DNA of 64,000 bases, from the NCBI RefSeq assembly GCF_014235785.1, contig NZ_CP060137.1:3162001-3226000 (forward strand). Direction: 5' to 3'. The DNA comes from Bacillus sp. PAMC26568 (lineage in GTDB: Bacteria > Bacillota > Bacilli > Bacillales > Bacillaceae). Position 1 is the first letter of the stretch. Each line of letters opens with the position of its first letter. Below the pieces are notes generated by a model. It did no database searches and was not told the DNA's origin. It saw only the letters and a list, made by a program, of their open reading frames with translations. The position numbers were made by a program, and so were the translations under genes. This document shows, piece after piece, positions 25,817-35,067 of this stretch.

Positions 25817-26674
25817 TCAGATCTTCATCATTCGCTCTTTTCTCACGATCAGTTTTTCAAATTCCTCTTGATCGGCTGTAAATGCTCCAATTTCAGATTG
25901 TGTATCACTGTAAAAACCATGAAAATCAGAACCCCCGGTTTGTATTAGGTTTAAGCGCTCTGCAAAATAAAAGGCTTTTTCTCTATCATGCTCATTATGC
26001 AGCGGATGATTCACTTCGATTCCCTCTAAGCCAAGCTTTGCCCATTCTTCAACAGCATCAAAGTTATTAAATTGACCGGGGTGTGCAAGGATAGGAATTC
26101 CTCCTGCATCACGTATAGCTTGAATGGCATTCTCTGCTGGAACGTATTCAATAGGAACGTAAGCCACACCTTTTTCTTCGTCCGCACTTCCTTTTGAAAA
26201 TAGCTTTTTGTAGAGTGGCCCATAGATGGAATTTGTATATCCCTTTTTCAGTAAAGCATGCATGATATGCTGTTTATAGACACCTGTTCCGCCTGCTGCA
26301 AGTTCTTCGACTTCTTCCCAGGATATTTCATAGCCTGCCTTTATCAAGGTATTGACCATGATCTGTGATGCGCGATGCCGCTGTTCTATTAATGGCTGAC
26401 ATAACTGTGTTATTGCTTGGTGTCCAGGTGTCACATACAGTCCTAGAATATGGGCGCGATTTCCACGAGTGTAGTCAAAGGCTGAGACTTCTATGCCTGG
26501 TATAATAGCAACACCGTGTGATTTTCCAATTTCCACTGCTTCATTTAACCCATAAGTAGTATCATGATTCGTGATCGCAAGATGCTTCACACCTTTTTCT
26601 TGAGCCATCGAAATGACTTCTTCCGTAGGATATGAGCAGTCTGAAATCTTAGTATGACAATGCAAATCGATCAT
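25817..26674 (-). CDS. PHP-family phosphoesterase, candidate cyclic ribose-phosphate hydrolase in place of PhnP
   Basis: A 285-residue PHP-domain hydrolase with the metal ligands visible: His5 and His7 (DLHCHT), His37/Asp38 (ITNHDT), Glu62 (GIEVSA), then HPG near 195 and the final GGSDFHG. It is the last gene of the C-P lyase unit, 20 bases after phnL. The C-P lyase product is 5-phosphoribosyl 1,2-cyclic phosphate, normally opened by PhnP, which is missing here. A PHP enzyme (PhnPP of Eggerthella lenta) is known to hydrolyse this compound. By position and family this gene probably does the same. Activity on other phosphate esters cannot be excluded. Confidence 0.8.
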   Translation of the reverse strand: MIDLHCHTKISDCSYPTEEVISMAQEKGVKHLAITNHDTTYGLNEAVEIGKSHGVAIIPGIEVSAFDYTRGNRAHILGLYVTPGHQAITQLCQPLIEQRHRASQIMVNTLIKAGYEISWEEVEELAAGGTGVYKQHIMHALLKKGYTNSIYGPLYKKLFSKGSADEEKGVAYVPIEYVPAENAIQAIRDAGGIPILAHPGQFNNFDAVEEWAKLGLEGIEVNHPLHNEHDREKAFYFAERLNLIQTGGSDFHGFYSDTQSEIGAFTADQEEFEKLIVRKERMMKI

Positions 26675-26694
26675 TTTTCATCTCAGCTCCATTC

Positions 26695-27408
26695 TTATAC
26701 GATCATTTCATCCTTTAATACACCTTGAGCTAGACTGTATTCCCGATCCACAACTGTCTCCATGAAATCAAGGTCATGGAAAATGCCGATCATGCTCGTT
26801 CCCTCATTTTTCAGCTGCAGAATCATTTCTTTTACGGAAAGTTTTGATGCATCATCAAGGGAAGCTGTCGGCTCATCAAGCAATAATAATTTAGGCCGTT
26901 TTACCATGGCCTGTGCCAGATTAAGACGCAATTTTTCACCGCCGCTGAACGTGCGGGGATAAGAATCCCACAAGGAAGACGGCAGTTTGAAATGAGCCAG
27001 TATCGATTTTGCCTGCTCGATTGCAGCTTCGCTTTTTTCACCCATTTCCATCAGTGCTTCTTCAACAACCTCCATGGCAGTGACCCTTGGCATGACATTT
27101 AAAAATTGAGAGACATAGCCGATTTCATTTTTCCGAATAGCAATCATTTCACGCTCTGTTGCTTTCGCTAAATCAATGGAACCAAACAGCTCCGATCTGT
27201 AATGAATGGCACCGCCTGTTGGTGTATAGGTGCGGTAAATGCTTTTAAGAACAGTTGATTTCCCTGAACCGCTTTTACCGGTAATTCCGATGAATTCTCC
27301 TTCTTTTAACGAAAAGCTGATTCCATTGCAGCCTACAATCTGCTTTTCGTTAAACTGATGCATGTTAAATGTTTTTTGCAAGTTTTCAACTCTCAGTAAT
27401 TCGTTCAA
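26695..27408 (-). CDS. phnL: PhnL, C-P lyase-associated ABC-type ATPase
   Basis: A 237-residue ABC ATPase: Walker A GKSGSGKST near residue 40, signature FSGGEKLRLNLAQAM, Walker B LLLLDEPTASLD. It resembles PhnL of E. coli, needed with PhnI/G/H to attach phosphonate to ribose from ATP. The start is TTG with AAGGAGG seven bases upstream. It stands between the hexapeptide transferase and the PHP gene. Confidence 0.88.
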   Translation of the reverse strand: MNELLRVENLQKTFNMHQFNEKQIVGCNGISFSLKEGEFIGITGKSGSGKSTVLKSIYRTYTPTGGAIHYRSELFGSIDLAKATEREMIAIRKNEIGYVSQFLNVMPRVTAMEVVEEALMEMGEKSEAAIEQAKSILAHFKLPSSLWDSYPRTFSGGEKLRLNLAQAMVKRPKLLLLDEPTASLDDASKLSVKEMILQLKNEGTSMIGIFHDLDFMETVVDREYSLAQGVLKDEMIV

Positions 27409-27435
27409 TTTTCTTCCTCCTTCACATGCTGGAGA

Positions 27436-28050
27436 TTATTTCCCATATTTATCGACAAACTGCCGGACATCGTTCAGCTCTTCAAAGCGTTCTTCTAATG
27501 TAGCGCGGTCCCATTCCCACCAGGCAATTTCAAGCAGTTTTTCTGCAATTTCTTTCGGAAACCGCTCCTTTATAGGCTTTGCCGGCACTCCAACTGCAAT
27601 CATATATGGCGGGACGTCTTTTGTAACAACAGCCCCTGAACCAATAACAGCACCCGTACCAATCGATACACCAGGCATAATGATAGCACCATGACCAATC
27701 CAGACATCATGGCCAACTGTTACTTTATGATCTTTTCTCCACTCGAAAAATTCGATATCGTCATGATCGCCTAAATCATATTGAACTTTGCGGTATGTCA
27801 TATGGTGCTGCGTCACTCGCCACATTGGATGATTGACCGGATGGATCCTGACGTGAGAGGCAATCGAACAATATTTTCCAATCACAGAATACGTAATTTG
27901 AGCATCTCCTGCGGTATAGGTGTAATCGCCAATTGCTGATTCCTCTATGACCGAATTTGGTCCAATTTCTGTCCAAGCGCCAAGTGTACTTTCAAAAACC
28001 TTTGCACCTTCGTGAATGGTTGGCTTTTCTGATAATTTCACTGAACTCAT
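27436..28050 (-). CDS. Phosphonate-locus hexapeptide-repeat acetyltransferase
   Basis: A 204-residue left-handed beta-helix transferase of the type often found in phn operons. Repeats such as [32 protein letters not shown] and [20 protein letters not shown] are visible, with the catalytic-type His in [11 protein letters not shown]. The substrate is not known; acetylation of a phosphonate or ribosyl intermediate is possible. It overlaps nothing but starts five bases after phnM stops, within the operon. Confidence 0.82.
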   Translation of the reverse strand: MSSVKLSEKPTIHEGAKVFESTLGAWTEIGPNSVIEESAIGDYTYTAGDAQITYSVIGKYCSIASHVRIHPVNHPMWRVTQHHMTYRKVQYDLGDHDDIEFFEWRKDHKVTVGHDVWIGHGAIIMPGVSIGTGAVIGSGAVVTKDVPPYMIAVGVPAKPIKERFPKEIAEKLLEIAWWEWDRATLEERFEELNDVRQFVDKYGK

Positions 28051-28055
28051 TTCCT

Positions 28056-29237
28056 TTACATTGGGATTGGAACTGCAGCCGGGCGGTGATAATTCATCTG
28101 ACAGACAACCTGACCGTTCACTATGACCGTTTGCAGGACCGGACTCATTTCTTCTTCACTAACCAGAATCAGATCTGCAAGCTTTCCTTTTTCAATTGAA
28201 CCTACTCTCTTTTCAATGCCAAGTGCTTTTGCAGGATTCAATGACACCATATTAAAAGCTTGATAGATTGGCATTCCCTCTTTATATAATTTAAAAGCTG
28301 CATGCAAAAGAGATGAAGGATAGTAGTCAGAGCATAGAATATCAACAGCTCCATGCATAACGGCTTCTAATGCCGAAACATTGTTGCTGTGTGATTTTCC
28401 GAGCAGTGCATTTGGTGCACCCATTACCACATATAGCCCTTCTTCTTTCGCTTTCACTGCTACTTCCAGTTCAATCGGAAACTCGCTGATAACAGCGTTC
28501 CATGATTTCACTAATTCAATTTTTTCAAGCGTATCGTCATCATGAGAGGCAAGGGGAATCTTGTATTCAGCTGCGAGCTTTGACAGCTCCGCTAAAATTT
28601 CACCATCTAATTTTGGCATCAGCTTGCTTTCTTCAATGACAAGCTTTGCTTCTTCCTCTGAAAAATGACGGTGCTCCATTAATAGCCTTTTATGAACTTC
28701 GAGGTCACGAAATTGACCTTGTCCAGGTGTATGATCCATGAAGGAGAGCTGATCAATTTTTCCATCCTCCATCATTTTTTTCACGTTTTCGACTGCAACA
28801 GTATTCGTAATCTCATATCTTAAGTGAGTTTTGTGGCGAATTAATTGTCTTCCGGATGACAAACGTTTAATATCATGGATCACCTGCAGGACCGTATTGT
28901 TTTGACGGATCCATTTTTTCGCGTTTTCTTCCATTAGCGATAAAGAATGATATATTGTTGTAATACCTTCTCCAACAAGCTTTTTTTCCAGCTCATAAAA
29001 TGAGATTTCAATCGGAAATGTACTGTTCGGACGGGGCTCAAGCTCTAATTCAATCGCATCGCTATGAGAATCAACCAATCCTGGAAGTACCCATTTTCCC
29101 TCAGCATCGATATCGTCAAAATCAATCAATTCCGGATAGCCTTCTGTAATCGAGACGATTCTCTCGCCGAGAATTTCAATCGTTCCATTCTCTATGACTT
29201 TTTCAGGGGTCACAATTTTTGCATGATAAATTTTCAT
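28056..29237 (-). CDS. phnM: PhnM, ribosyl-phosphonate triphosphate diphosphohydrolase
   Basis: A 393-residue amidohydrolase-superfamily enzyme that removes diphosphate from alpha-D-ribose-1-phosphonate 5-triphosphate. Visible: [20 protein letters not shown] near residue 50, [22 protein letters not shown] and [14 protein letters not shown] at the end. Length fits the family (~380). GAGGTG stands five bases before the ATG. It follows phnK by 22 bases. Confidence 0.92.
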   Translation of the reverse strand: MKIYHAKIVTPEKVIENGTIEILGERIVSITEGYPELIDFDDIDAEGKWVLPGLVDSHSDAIELELEPRPNSTFPIEISFYELEKKLVGEGITTIYHSLSLMEENAKKWIRQNNTVLQVIHDIKRLSSGRQLIRHKTHLRYEITNTVAVENVKKMMEDGKIDQLSFMDHTPGQGQFRDLEVHKRLLMEHRHFSEEEAKLVIEESKLMPKLDGEILAELSKLAAEYKIPLASHDDDTLEKIELVKSWNAVISEFPIELEVAVKAKEEGLYVVMGAPNALLGKSHSNNVSALEAVMHGAVDILCSDYYPSSLLHAAFKLYKEGMPIYQAFNMVSLNPAKALGIEKRVGSIEKGKLADLILVSEEEMSPVLQTVIVNGQVVCQMNYHRPAAVPIPM

Positions 29238-29259
29238 AGGTCACCTCATCAAAATGAAT

Positions 29260-30123
29260 TTATAAAAGAGAATGCACAAGCAGCTGTGTATACGGATGCT
29301 GCGGATCTTCGAGAATTTGATCGGTTAATCCTTGCTCGACTACTTTTCCGCTTTTCATTACCATTGTTCGATCGGCAAGCATTCGAATTACTCCAAGGTC
29401 ATGTGAAACTACAATCATGGACACGCCTAACTCACGCTGAATTTTGCGGATCAGATCCAATACTTTCGCTTGAACCGATAAATCAAGTCCGGTTGTGACC
29501 TCATCAAGCAGAAGAATGGGGGGATTATTCGCCATCGCTTTTGAAATCTGAACGCGCTGCTGCATGCCTCCGCTGAAATTTTTAGGAAGCTCATCCATTC
29601 GGCTGATCGGTATTTCCACATGTTCCAGCAGCTCTGATGCACGTTCACGAATGTTCCCAACATGATATGTCCCGGAGGCAATTAATTTTTCAGCAATGTT
29701 CCCTCCGCTTGAAAAGGACATTTTAAGACCAAGCCATGGATTTTGATAAACCATTCCCATCATATAATTGCGAATGTAACGCTTTTGCTGGGCTGATACT
29801 GAGAAAATATCTGTATTTCCATCTTTATAAGTGGAGATTGTTGCTATACCCGATGTAATCGTATCATCAAAATAAAGGCTTTTAACAAGGGAGCTTTTCC
29901 CTGATCCGCTTTCCCCGACAATCCCCAGAATTTCTCCTTTGTACAAATCAAAATTCACATCAATGCAGGCCCAGACACTTCCGCAATGCGGGCAGCGGTT
30001 GTCTTCGCCCTTAAGTGCCTGAGGTGTTTCACATTGAGTGCATCCTTTTCCAAATCGTTTGTTCATGTTTCTTACTTTTAAAAGAGGGGATTCTTCCTGG
30101 ATTTCCACTGCCTGCTGTATCAT
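29260..30123 (-). CDS. phnK: PhnK, C-P lyase-associated ATPase with zinc-knuckle insert
   Basis: A 287-residue ABC-type ATPase that docks on the PhnGHIJ core. Walker A is GESGSGKSS near residue 70, the signature FSGGMQQRVQISKAMA, and Walker B LLLLDEVTTGLD. Between the first strand and Walker A there is an insert with Cys28, Cys31, Cys44 and Cys47 (CX2C-X12-CX2C), probably a zinc finger; E. coli PhnK lacks it. It overlaps phnJ by four bases (ATGA). Confidence 0.9.
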   Translation of the reverse strand: MIQQAVEIQEESPLLKVRNMNKRFGKGCTQCETPQALKGEDNRCPHCGSVWACIDVNFDLYKGEILGIVGESGSGKSSLVKSLYFDDTITSGIATISTYKDGNTDIFSVSAQQKRYIRNYMMGMVYQNPWLGLKMSFSSGGNIAEKLIASGTYHVGNIRERASELLEHVEIPISRMDELPKNFSGGMQQRVQISKAMANNPPILLLDEVTTGLDLSVQAKVLDLIRKIQRELGVSMIVVSHDLGVIRMLADRTMVMKSGKVVEQGLTDQILEDPQHPYTQLLVHSLL

Positions 30124-30980
30124 ACTTCTAATCCCCTTTCAGCCTGAACTTGTGCACAGTGGCCGGTATCAGAACATTGATGCACTTTCTCACCAGTTTC
30201 ACTATTATAGATTTCATCTAGAAATGTATCTTCACTTCCGCAAGCATGACATCTTTTGCCTTCAAACTGTTCAACTTCAAATGGATAATCGTCAAATTCA
30301 AGCGGAGCCACGTTCGTATATGGCGGAATCGCGTAAATCTTCTTTTCCCTTCCTGCTCCGAATAGATAGAGCCCTTCCGCTTGATGAAGCTTCAGTAAAT
30401 CATAGCGCGGAATGGGGCTTGGATTAAAAATGTAGCGGCCATTCACCAAGCTTGGGTAGTCTGCTCCAATCGTAATTTTTCCGTAGTGAACAATATCTTC
30501 GTATAATCTGAGCCACATCGTACTGTAATCCATTTCAGCATGGAGTTTTTTCGTTTCCTGTTCCTTTGCCTCCACTCTTCTAAGCGGTTCAGGCAGCGGA
30601 ACTTGAAGAACTAAAATCTGATCCTCACGCAGGGGTACCTCAGGAACTCTGTGCCTTGTTTGAATGATGGTTGCTTCCTTGGAATCATTGGTTGTTGTGA
30701 CATTTGAACAATTTTCAATCAGCTTCTTGATGCTGACGGCATTCACGCTGTCATCATGGCCTTGATCGATGACCTTTACACAATCATTTTCACCAATCAG
30801 TGATAAGGTAAGCTGCAGTCCGCCCGTTCCCCAGCCTCTGCCGATTGGCAGTTCTCTTGATGCAAAAGGCACTTGATAACCTGGTATGGCAATGGCCTTC
30901 AATGTGGAACGGCGGATTTCCATTTTTGATCCTTCATCTAAAAAAGCATAATTATACGATTGCTTCAGCTGCTGTTTCAT
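30120..30980 (-). CDS. phnJ: PhnJ, radical-SAM C-P lyase catalytic subunit
   Basis: A 286-residue PhnJ that breaks the carbon-phosphorus bond of ribosyl phosphonates. The C-terminal cysteines fit CX2C-X21-CX5C exactly (CHAC, then QCSDTGHC): three ligate the 4Fe-4S cluster and the last carries the thiyl radical. The glycine used for the radical relay lies in the GYQVPFASRELPIGRGWGTG region. The true start is the ATG at 30980 (MKQQLKQSYN), nine bases after AAAGGAG; a frame extended to 31088 runs into phnI. Confidence 0.93.
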   Translation of the reverse strand: MKQQLKQSYNYAFLDEGSKMEIRRSTLKAIAIPGYQVPFASRELPIGRGWGTGGLQLTLSLIGENDCVKVIDQGHDDSVNAVSIKKLIENCSNVTTTNDSKEATIIQTRHRVPEVPLREDQILVLQVPLPEPLRRVEAKEQETKKLHAEMDYSTMWLRLYEDIVHYGKITIGADYPSLVNGRYIFNPSPIPRYDLLKLHQAEGLYLFGAGREKKIYAIPPYTNVAPLEFDDYPFEVEQFEGKRCHACGSEDTFLDEIYNSETGEKVHQCSDTGHCAQVQAERGLEV

Positions 30981-31005
30981 GAATAGGCACTCCTTTCTCT
31001 TCTTA

Positions 31006-32127
31006 TTACGTATGACTGAATGATCCTTCTCTTTCAGAATGAGGCTTTTTAGAAGCAGATTCAGTTTGCGCTTGTCTAATTCGGTCAAGTGTTGATTGAA
31101 ACGTAATATAATGCGGCAGTTTCAAGTGAGAGACAAAGCCGTTTGATTCAATGCTGTCAATATGCAGCAGGACAAACTCTTCATCCTGTGCAGGTGATGT
31201 TCCTTTTGTTTCAAGGCTTCTTTCCAAAATCGCCATCGCAATGGCCTTTACTTCGTTTTGACCAAAAGTCAGCCCATAGCCAAGCATAAATTCAACTTCA
31301 CCTTGATCGTTCTGAGTAAAAGAGTTGATCGTTTCAACTTCAGTCAGCATGACTTCACCAATATAGAGACTGTCATCCGCATCTCCAAACGGATATGGGA
31401 TGTGAACATCTGAGTGTCCGACACGCAATTCCCCAATTGTCGGATGGACAACTCCATATCCTCTCATGCTGCTGTAGGCCATTGCTGTCATGGCTCCTGT
31501 TTCACCTCTTGCTAAAGATTGAAGCCTGGCTGAACGCGAAGCTGGAAACGTAATTTTTTCACGAGTAATATCAAACGGCTCCTCATCATTTTTCTCCCGA
31601 TTCGAAAGCAGCCCTTGCTCTCTTAACAAGTCTGCGACTTTTTGAAAAGAATGCTCAGACTCCAAATCATGAGCTTCAAGGTTCATAGATTCCAAAAATG
31701 ATTGAATCTCATCGTCATCCTCAGTTCTCAAATCAAAATTTAACAGCCGATGGGTATAATCATAGGTTGGCCCAAGGAGCTGTCCGCCTGGAATATCTTT
31801 AAAGGATGAAGAAATCCTTCTCATGACTCTCATATCCCCTGGTTCAACGGTTAGAGAATAGTAGTTTCTTGGAAGCGTCGAACGGTATGCTCTTAATAAA
31901 AAGGCTGCTTCAGCTGGATCTCCCTCTGATTGTTTTAGGGCGAGGGCCGCATATTCTGGTGCGTAAAGACCGCCTTCCCCCATAACCCGATCGATCAGCA
32001 AACGCATTTGACTCTCAATTTGATCCGTTGTGATCGTTTCTTTTGCCTGTCTCAGGCGAAAATATTTCACAAGACTCTCAGCATGCAGAATGGCTTTTTG
32101 GCCTCCAGTCACCGCAACATACCCCAC
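31006..32127 (-). CDS. phnI: PhnI, nucleosidase subunit of the C-P lyase core
   Basis: About 373 residues, PhnI with its start motif YVAVTGGQKAI. It is the subunit that exchanges adenine of ATP for phosphonate, together with PhnG, H and L. Later marks: RAYRSTLPRNYYSLTVEPGD and HPTIGELRVGHSDVHIPYPF. The start is best placed at the GTG (32127), one base after the phnH stop, with GAGG upstream; the TTG at 32148 lies inside phnH. Confidence 0.9.
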   Translation of the reverse strand: MGYVAVTGGQKAILHAESLVKYFRLRQAKETITTDQIESQMRLLIDRVMGEGGLYAPEYAALALKQSEGDPAEAAFLLRAYRSTLPRNYYSLTVEPGDMRVMRRISSSFKDIPGGQLLGPTYDYTHRLLNFDLRTEDDDEIQSFLESMNLEAHDLESEHSFQKVADLLREQGLLSNREKNDEEPFDITREKITFPASRSARLQSLARGETGAMTAMAYSSMRGYGVVHPTIGELRVGHSDVHIPYPFGDADDSLYIGEVMLTEVETINSFTQNDQGEVEFMLGYGLTFGQNEVKAIAMAILERSLETKGTSPAQDEEFVLLHIDSIESNGFVSHLKLPHYITFQSTLDRIRQAQTESASKKPHSEREGSFSHT

Positions 32128-32128
32128 C

Positions 32129-32752
32129 CTAGATCGCCTCGCTTTCAATCACCGTTGTACGGGGAATGGCTATCATATCACCAGTATCGGTTGTTAAAAT
32201 CATGTCAATTCCTAACGGAAACTCACTGGTTAACTTATTTCTTTCTGCAATCCAGGCACTCGGCAGGCCATCAATATATATATCTTTTACACCTTGAATG
32301 CCAGGTCCGGTTAATCCCAGCTTCCATCCATCGCCAGGAACTTCAGCCAATGCGTTTACTGCAATAAGGACCGTCGCGCTTAAGTGAGGATCTTCAAGTG
32401 TTCCAATCATTAACTTCTTCATAAGTTCTCCGATTTCGTCATTGCTCAGCTGCTTCCCGATAAAAACATAGTCTGCTTCATGCAGGTCTGCATACGGACT
32501 AAAGGTTTGCCAATGGATATTCTTTTGAATGTTCTCCGTTTGATCTGAAATGACATGGAAGCTCACTTCCCGATCAACAAGGGTATAGGCAAGACTAAGC
32601 AGCGGTTTTGGAAATAAATCACCTTGTTCAAGACTTTGAACGAAAGGCTCAATGGAATTCAATTTTCCTGGCCTGGCCATACAATCTAATAGCTTGCGGT
32701 AGATTTGCTGTGTATCATGCACAGCATCAAACATCAGGTCAACTTTTGTCAT
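32129..32752 (-). CDS. phnH: PhnH, C-P lyase core subunit
   Basis: About 207 residues. PhnH-type sequence: LMFDAVHDTQQIYRKLLDCM, ARPGKLNSIEPF, VLIAVNALAE and GPGIQGVKDIYIDGLP. It forms part of the PhnGHIJ heterooctamer. The ATG at 32752 has GGAGG six bases upstream and overlaps the end of phnG by 14 bases. The longer frame to 32773 has no site. Confidence 0.9.
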   Translation of the reverse strand: MTKVDLMFDAVHDTQQIYRKLLDCMARPGKLNSIEPFVQSLEQGDLFPKPLLSLAYTLVDREVSFHVISDQTENIQKNIHWQTFSPYADLHEADYVFIGKQLSNDEIGELMKKLMIGTLEDPHLSATVLIAVNALAEVPGDGWKLGLTGPGIQGVKDIYIDGLPSAWIAERNKLTSEFPLGIDMILTTDTGDMIAIPRTTVIESEAI

Positions 32753-33176
32753 TGTAATCCTCCATGGTGTCAAAATTCACTTTAGATCCTGCCAGTTTTG
32801 ACATCTCTATTTGCTGATATGAATTTATTTTCCTTTCTTCCTCTTCAAGTTCTGTCAGCCAAACGTCTGTAATTGGAAGCTTTGCATTAAAGGCTGCATC
32901 AACAAGCGCGATTGAGTAGGCACGGTCAGGCTCTTCACCCATCAGCACACCCATTCCGAAAATGCCATCGATTTCGACCGTGCATTCTGTTATGAGAACT
33001 TCACCCATATAAAACGGCTGCCTTGATACCGAGTCACGCGTTTTCATCATGACAAGACCCGTACTTGGTGACCTCTTAACATTCACAGTATGAGTTTCTT
33101 GCACTTGTGCTGCCAATTTCTCAAGCAGCTGCGGATTTCCTTCGATTAAAATCTTTGATAACCTTGATTTTTTCAT
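32739..33176 (-). CDS. phnG: PhnG, C-P lyase core subunit
   Basis: A 145-residue PhnG, first gene of the enzyme unit phnG-H-I-J-K-M-transferase-L-PHP. Marks: PSTGLVMMKTRDSVSRQPFY, GEVLITECTVEIDG and DRAYSIALVDAAF. Its upstream region holds a PhnF-type inverted repeat and Pho-box-like repeats, so phosphate starvation probably controls the unit. Confidence 0.9.
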   Translation of the reverse strand: MKKSRLSKILIEGNPQLLEKLAAQVQETHTVNVKRSPSTGLVMMKTRDSVSRQPFYMGEVLITECTVEIDGIFGMGVLMGEEPDRAYSIALVDAAFNAKLPITDVWLTELEEEERKINSYQQIEMSKLAGSKVNFDTMEDYNDKS

Positions 33177-33225
33177 AGGTTCTCCTCTCAGATCATGTTT
33201 AAGATATTTACCTTACTTACAATCT

Positions 33226-33241
33226 AACTTGTCGCCAAGTT
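33226..33241 (-). promoter_or_regulatory. PhnF-type operator upstream of phnG
   Basis: AACTTG-N4-CAAGTT, a perfect 6-bp inverted repeat. The matching site before phnF is AACTTA-N4-CAAGTT (37760-37775), with the same flanks (AATCT before, GGTTAAG after). Confidence 0.7.
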
Positions 33242-33246
33242 TCAAA

Positions 33247-33273
33247 GGTTAAGGGAATGTAAAAAAAGGTTAA
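33247..33273 (-). promoter_or_regulatory. Pho-box-like repeats upstream of phnG
   Basis: On the minus strand TTAACC, TTTACAT, TTAACC at ~10-11-base steps, the pattern bound by PhoP of Bacillus. It lies directly upstream of the PhnF-type operator. Confidence 0.6.
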
Positions 33274-33410
33274 GAATGAGTAAAGCAACGAAAAACGGAA
33301 CTCTTTTTGAGTGAGAAGTAGATGTTTGGGCTAAAGACTAGATTGTCGTTTTTTTACTTTAGAATGTATCGGGATTTAGAGAAGGTGGATCTGCAGACAA
33401 AAATCCAACA

Positions 33411-33437
33411 AAAAAAACGCCGAAGCATTCGGCGTTC
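33411..33437 (-). terminator. Terminator of the phnF-D-C-E-E unit
   Basis: AACGCCGAATGCTTCGGCGTT with eight Ts on the minus strand, right after the phnE2 stop; a strong GC-rich stem with a tetraloop-like turn. Confidence 0.9.
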
Positions 33438-33439
33438 CT

Positions 33440-34282
33440 TTAGCGGACATGAAGTCCTGATTTAATTCGTATCGCTAAAATTTCAAGTAATATCGCAAAT
33501 GTTAATATAAAGTAAGTGATCATACCTACTTCTCTGAGATCAAAGTAAAAACCGCTTGCCATGAACAGATCAAAGCCAATTCCGCCTGCACCTGCTGCTG
33601 CACCCATTGCAACAGCTACACCGAAGTTAATTTCAAATCTTAAAAATGTCCATGAAATAAGATAAGTAATAGTCGAAGGAATAACGGCCTGAAATACAAT
33701 ATGCCAGAAGCTTGCGCCGCTGCCCCGCAAAGCTTCAATCACACCTTCATCCATCTCTTCAAAGGACTCGGAATAGGCCTTGATTAAATATCCGACAGAA
33801 TGAAAGGTCATCCCGATAACCGCAGCTACACTGCCAAGTCCGGCAGCCACGGCAAAAATTAATACCCAGAGAACTGTTGGAACTGCACGAATAAAAGCAA
33901 CAGCGCCTTTAATCACAGCTGAAACCTTTTCATTCGATAAATTCCGTGCTGCAAACAGCCCAAGAAACAAGGCAATCACAGCTCCAAACAAGGTAGTAAG
34001 AGCTGCGAGCCCAACTGTAATAAGCACTTGATAAATCGCTTCTGAAAAGGTGAAGTGAACGAAATGAGCCTCAGTAAACATGACTTTAAAGTTATCAAAT
34101 GTAGACGCAAGACCTCCGAGCAAAGTAACATCCTTATAATCAAAGCTTATAAACCCATAAACTGTAAGAATAGCAAGGGCCATCATCGTCAGCTGTATGA
34201 TAAATGACGATTTATTAAACGGCTTTACTTTAATCCGTTTTCCTTCAGCATTAGGAGGTATGGAAAAGCCATCTGTCTTCAT
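33440..34282 (-). CDS. phnE: PhnE, phosphonate ABC transporter permease (second copy)
   Basis: A 280-residue inner-membrane permease with six or so helices and the coupling motif EALRGSGASFWHIVFQAVIPS near residue 185. With the first PhnE, PhnC and PhnD it imports phosphonates or phosphonate-like anions. The frame starts inside the stop codon of phnE1 (TAATG), after GAGGAGGGTG. Confidence 0.92.
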   Translation of the reverse strand: MKTDGFSIPPNAEGKRIKVKPFNKSSFIIQLTMMALAILTVYGFISFDYKDVTLLGGLASTFDNFKVMFTEAHFVHFTFSEAIYQVLITVGLAALTTLFGAVIALFLGLFAARNLSNEKVSAVIKGAVAFIRAVPTVLWVLIFAVAAGLGSVAAVIGMTFHSVGYLIKAYSESFEEMDEGVIEALRGSGASFWHIVFQAVIPSTITYLISWTFLRFEINFGVAVAMGAAAGAGGIGFDLFMASGFYFDLREVGMITYFILTFAILLEILAIRIKSGLHVR

Positions 34283-35067
34283 TATAAAATCACCCTCCTC
34301 ACATAATTTGAGATGGTTTCAATGAGCAATATGGAAGCAACAATAAGAAGAACGACCAGGCTCGCTGAAGAATAATTAAGACTTTTATAATAAAGGTCAA
34401 AAGAAAATCCGATTCCTGTCCCTGTCAAGATACCAACCAGCGTTGCACTTCTAATATTGGTTTCAATCATGAACAGCACCCAGCTGATCATCTGCGGCAG
34501 GCTTGCAGGGATGACAGAGTGAATGATTACCGTAAAATAACCGGCACCTGTTGCCTGCAAAGCCTCAACTGCGCCATGACCGACTTCATCAATCGTTTCC
34601 ATGAATGCTCTTGTCAGAAAGCCAAAGGATACGAAGAATAAAGCAAAGTATCCAGTCAGAGAGCTTTGTCCAAAGGAAAAAAGCAAAATCATGGCCCAGG
34701 CAGCAACATCGATATTCCGAAATAGAGTAGCAATTCCCCTGCTTACACCTGCAAAAAAACCATTTACTTTCGTTGTTTTCGAACCGGCAATCGCAAAGAA
34801 AACCGCAAGCACAGATGCCATAGATGCTGCTGCAATGGAAATCAGCAATGTTTCAATTAGCTTTTCAAAGATTGAAGGAAGATTTTCTAAAGATTCACTA
34901 GTTGGATAAAAATTTGAAAATCCCCAAACAATCGCTTTTGGAATGGAGGCTAGCCCATCTTGCAAACTAAATTGCGTGATCATCATCGCCCCGTATGTGA
35001 CCGATAAAAGAACGGCCAAGATCACTGCAGATTGAATTCGTTTTTTCATAAAGAAGTTAGACTGCAT
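34282..35067 (-). CDS. phnE: PhnE, phosphonate ABC transporter permease (first copy)
   Basis: About 261 residues; coupling motif EALQATGAGYFTVIIHSVIP near residue 170. The start at 35067 (MQSNFFMKKR) has AGGTGG five bases upstream and overlaps phnC by 11 bases; the extended frame to 35082 lies further inside phnC. Two divergent permease genes in a row give a heterodimeric pore. Confidence 0.9.
   Translation of the reverse strand: MQSNFFMKKRIQSAVILAVLLSVTYGAMMITQFSLQDGLASIPKAIVWGFSNFYPTSESLENLPSIFEKLIETLLISIAAASMASVLAVFFAIAGSKTTKVNGFFAGVSRGIATLFRNIDVAAWAMILLFSFGQSSLTGYFALFFVSFGFLTRAFMETIDEVGHGAVEALQATGAGYFTVIIHSVIPASLPQMISWVLFMIETNIRSATLVGILTGTGIGFSFDLYYKSLNYSSASLVVLLIVASILLIETISNYVRRVIL

Noticed and set aside
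30981..31088. Longer N-terminus for PhnJ
   Set aside because: It overlaps phnI and lacks a ribosome site; the ATG at 30980 has AAAGGAG at nine bases.
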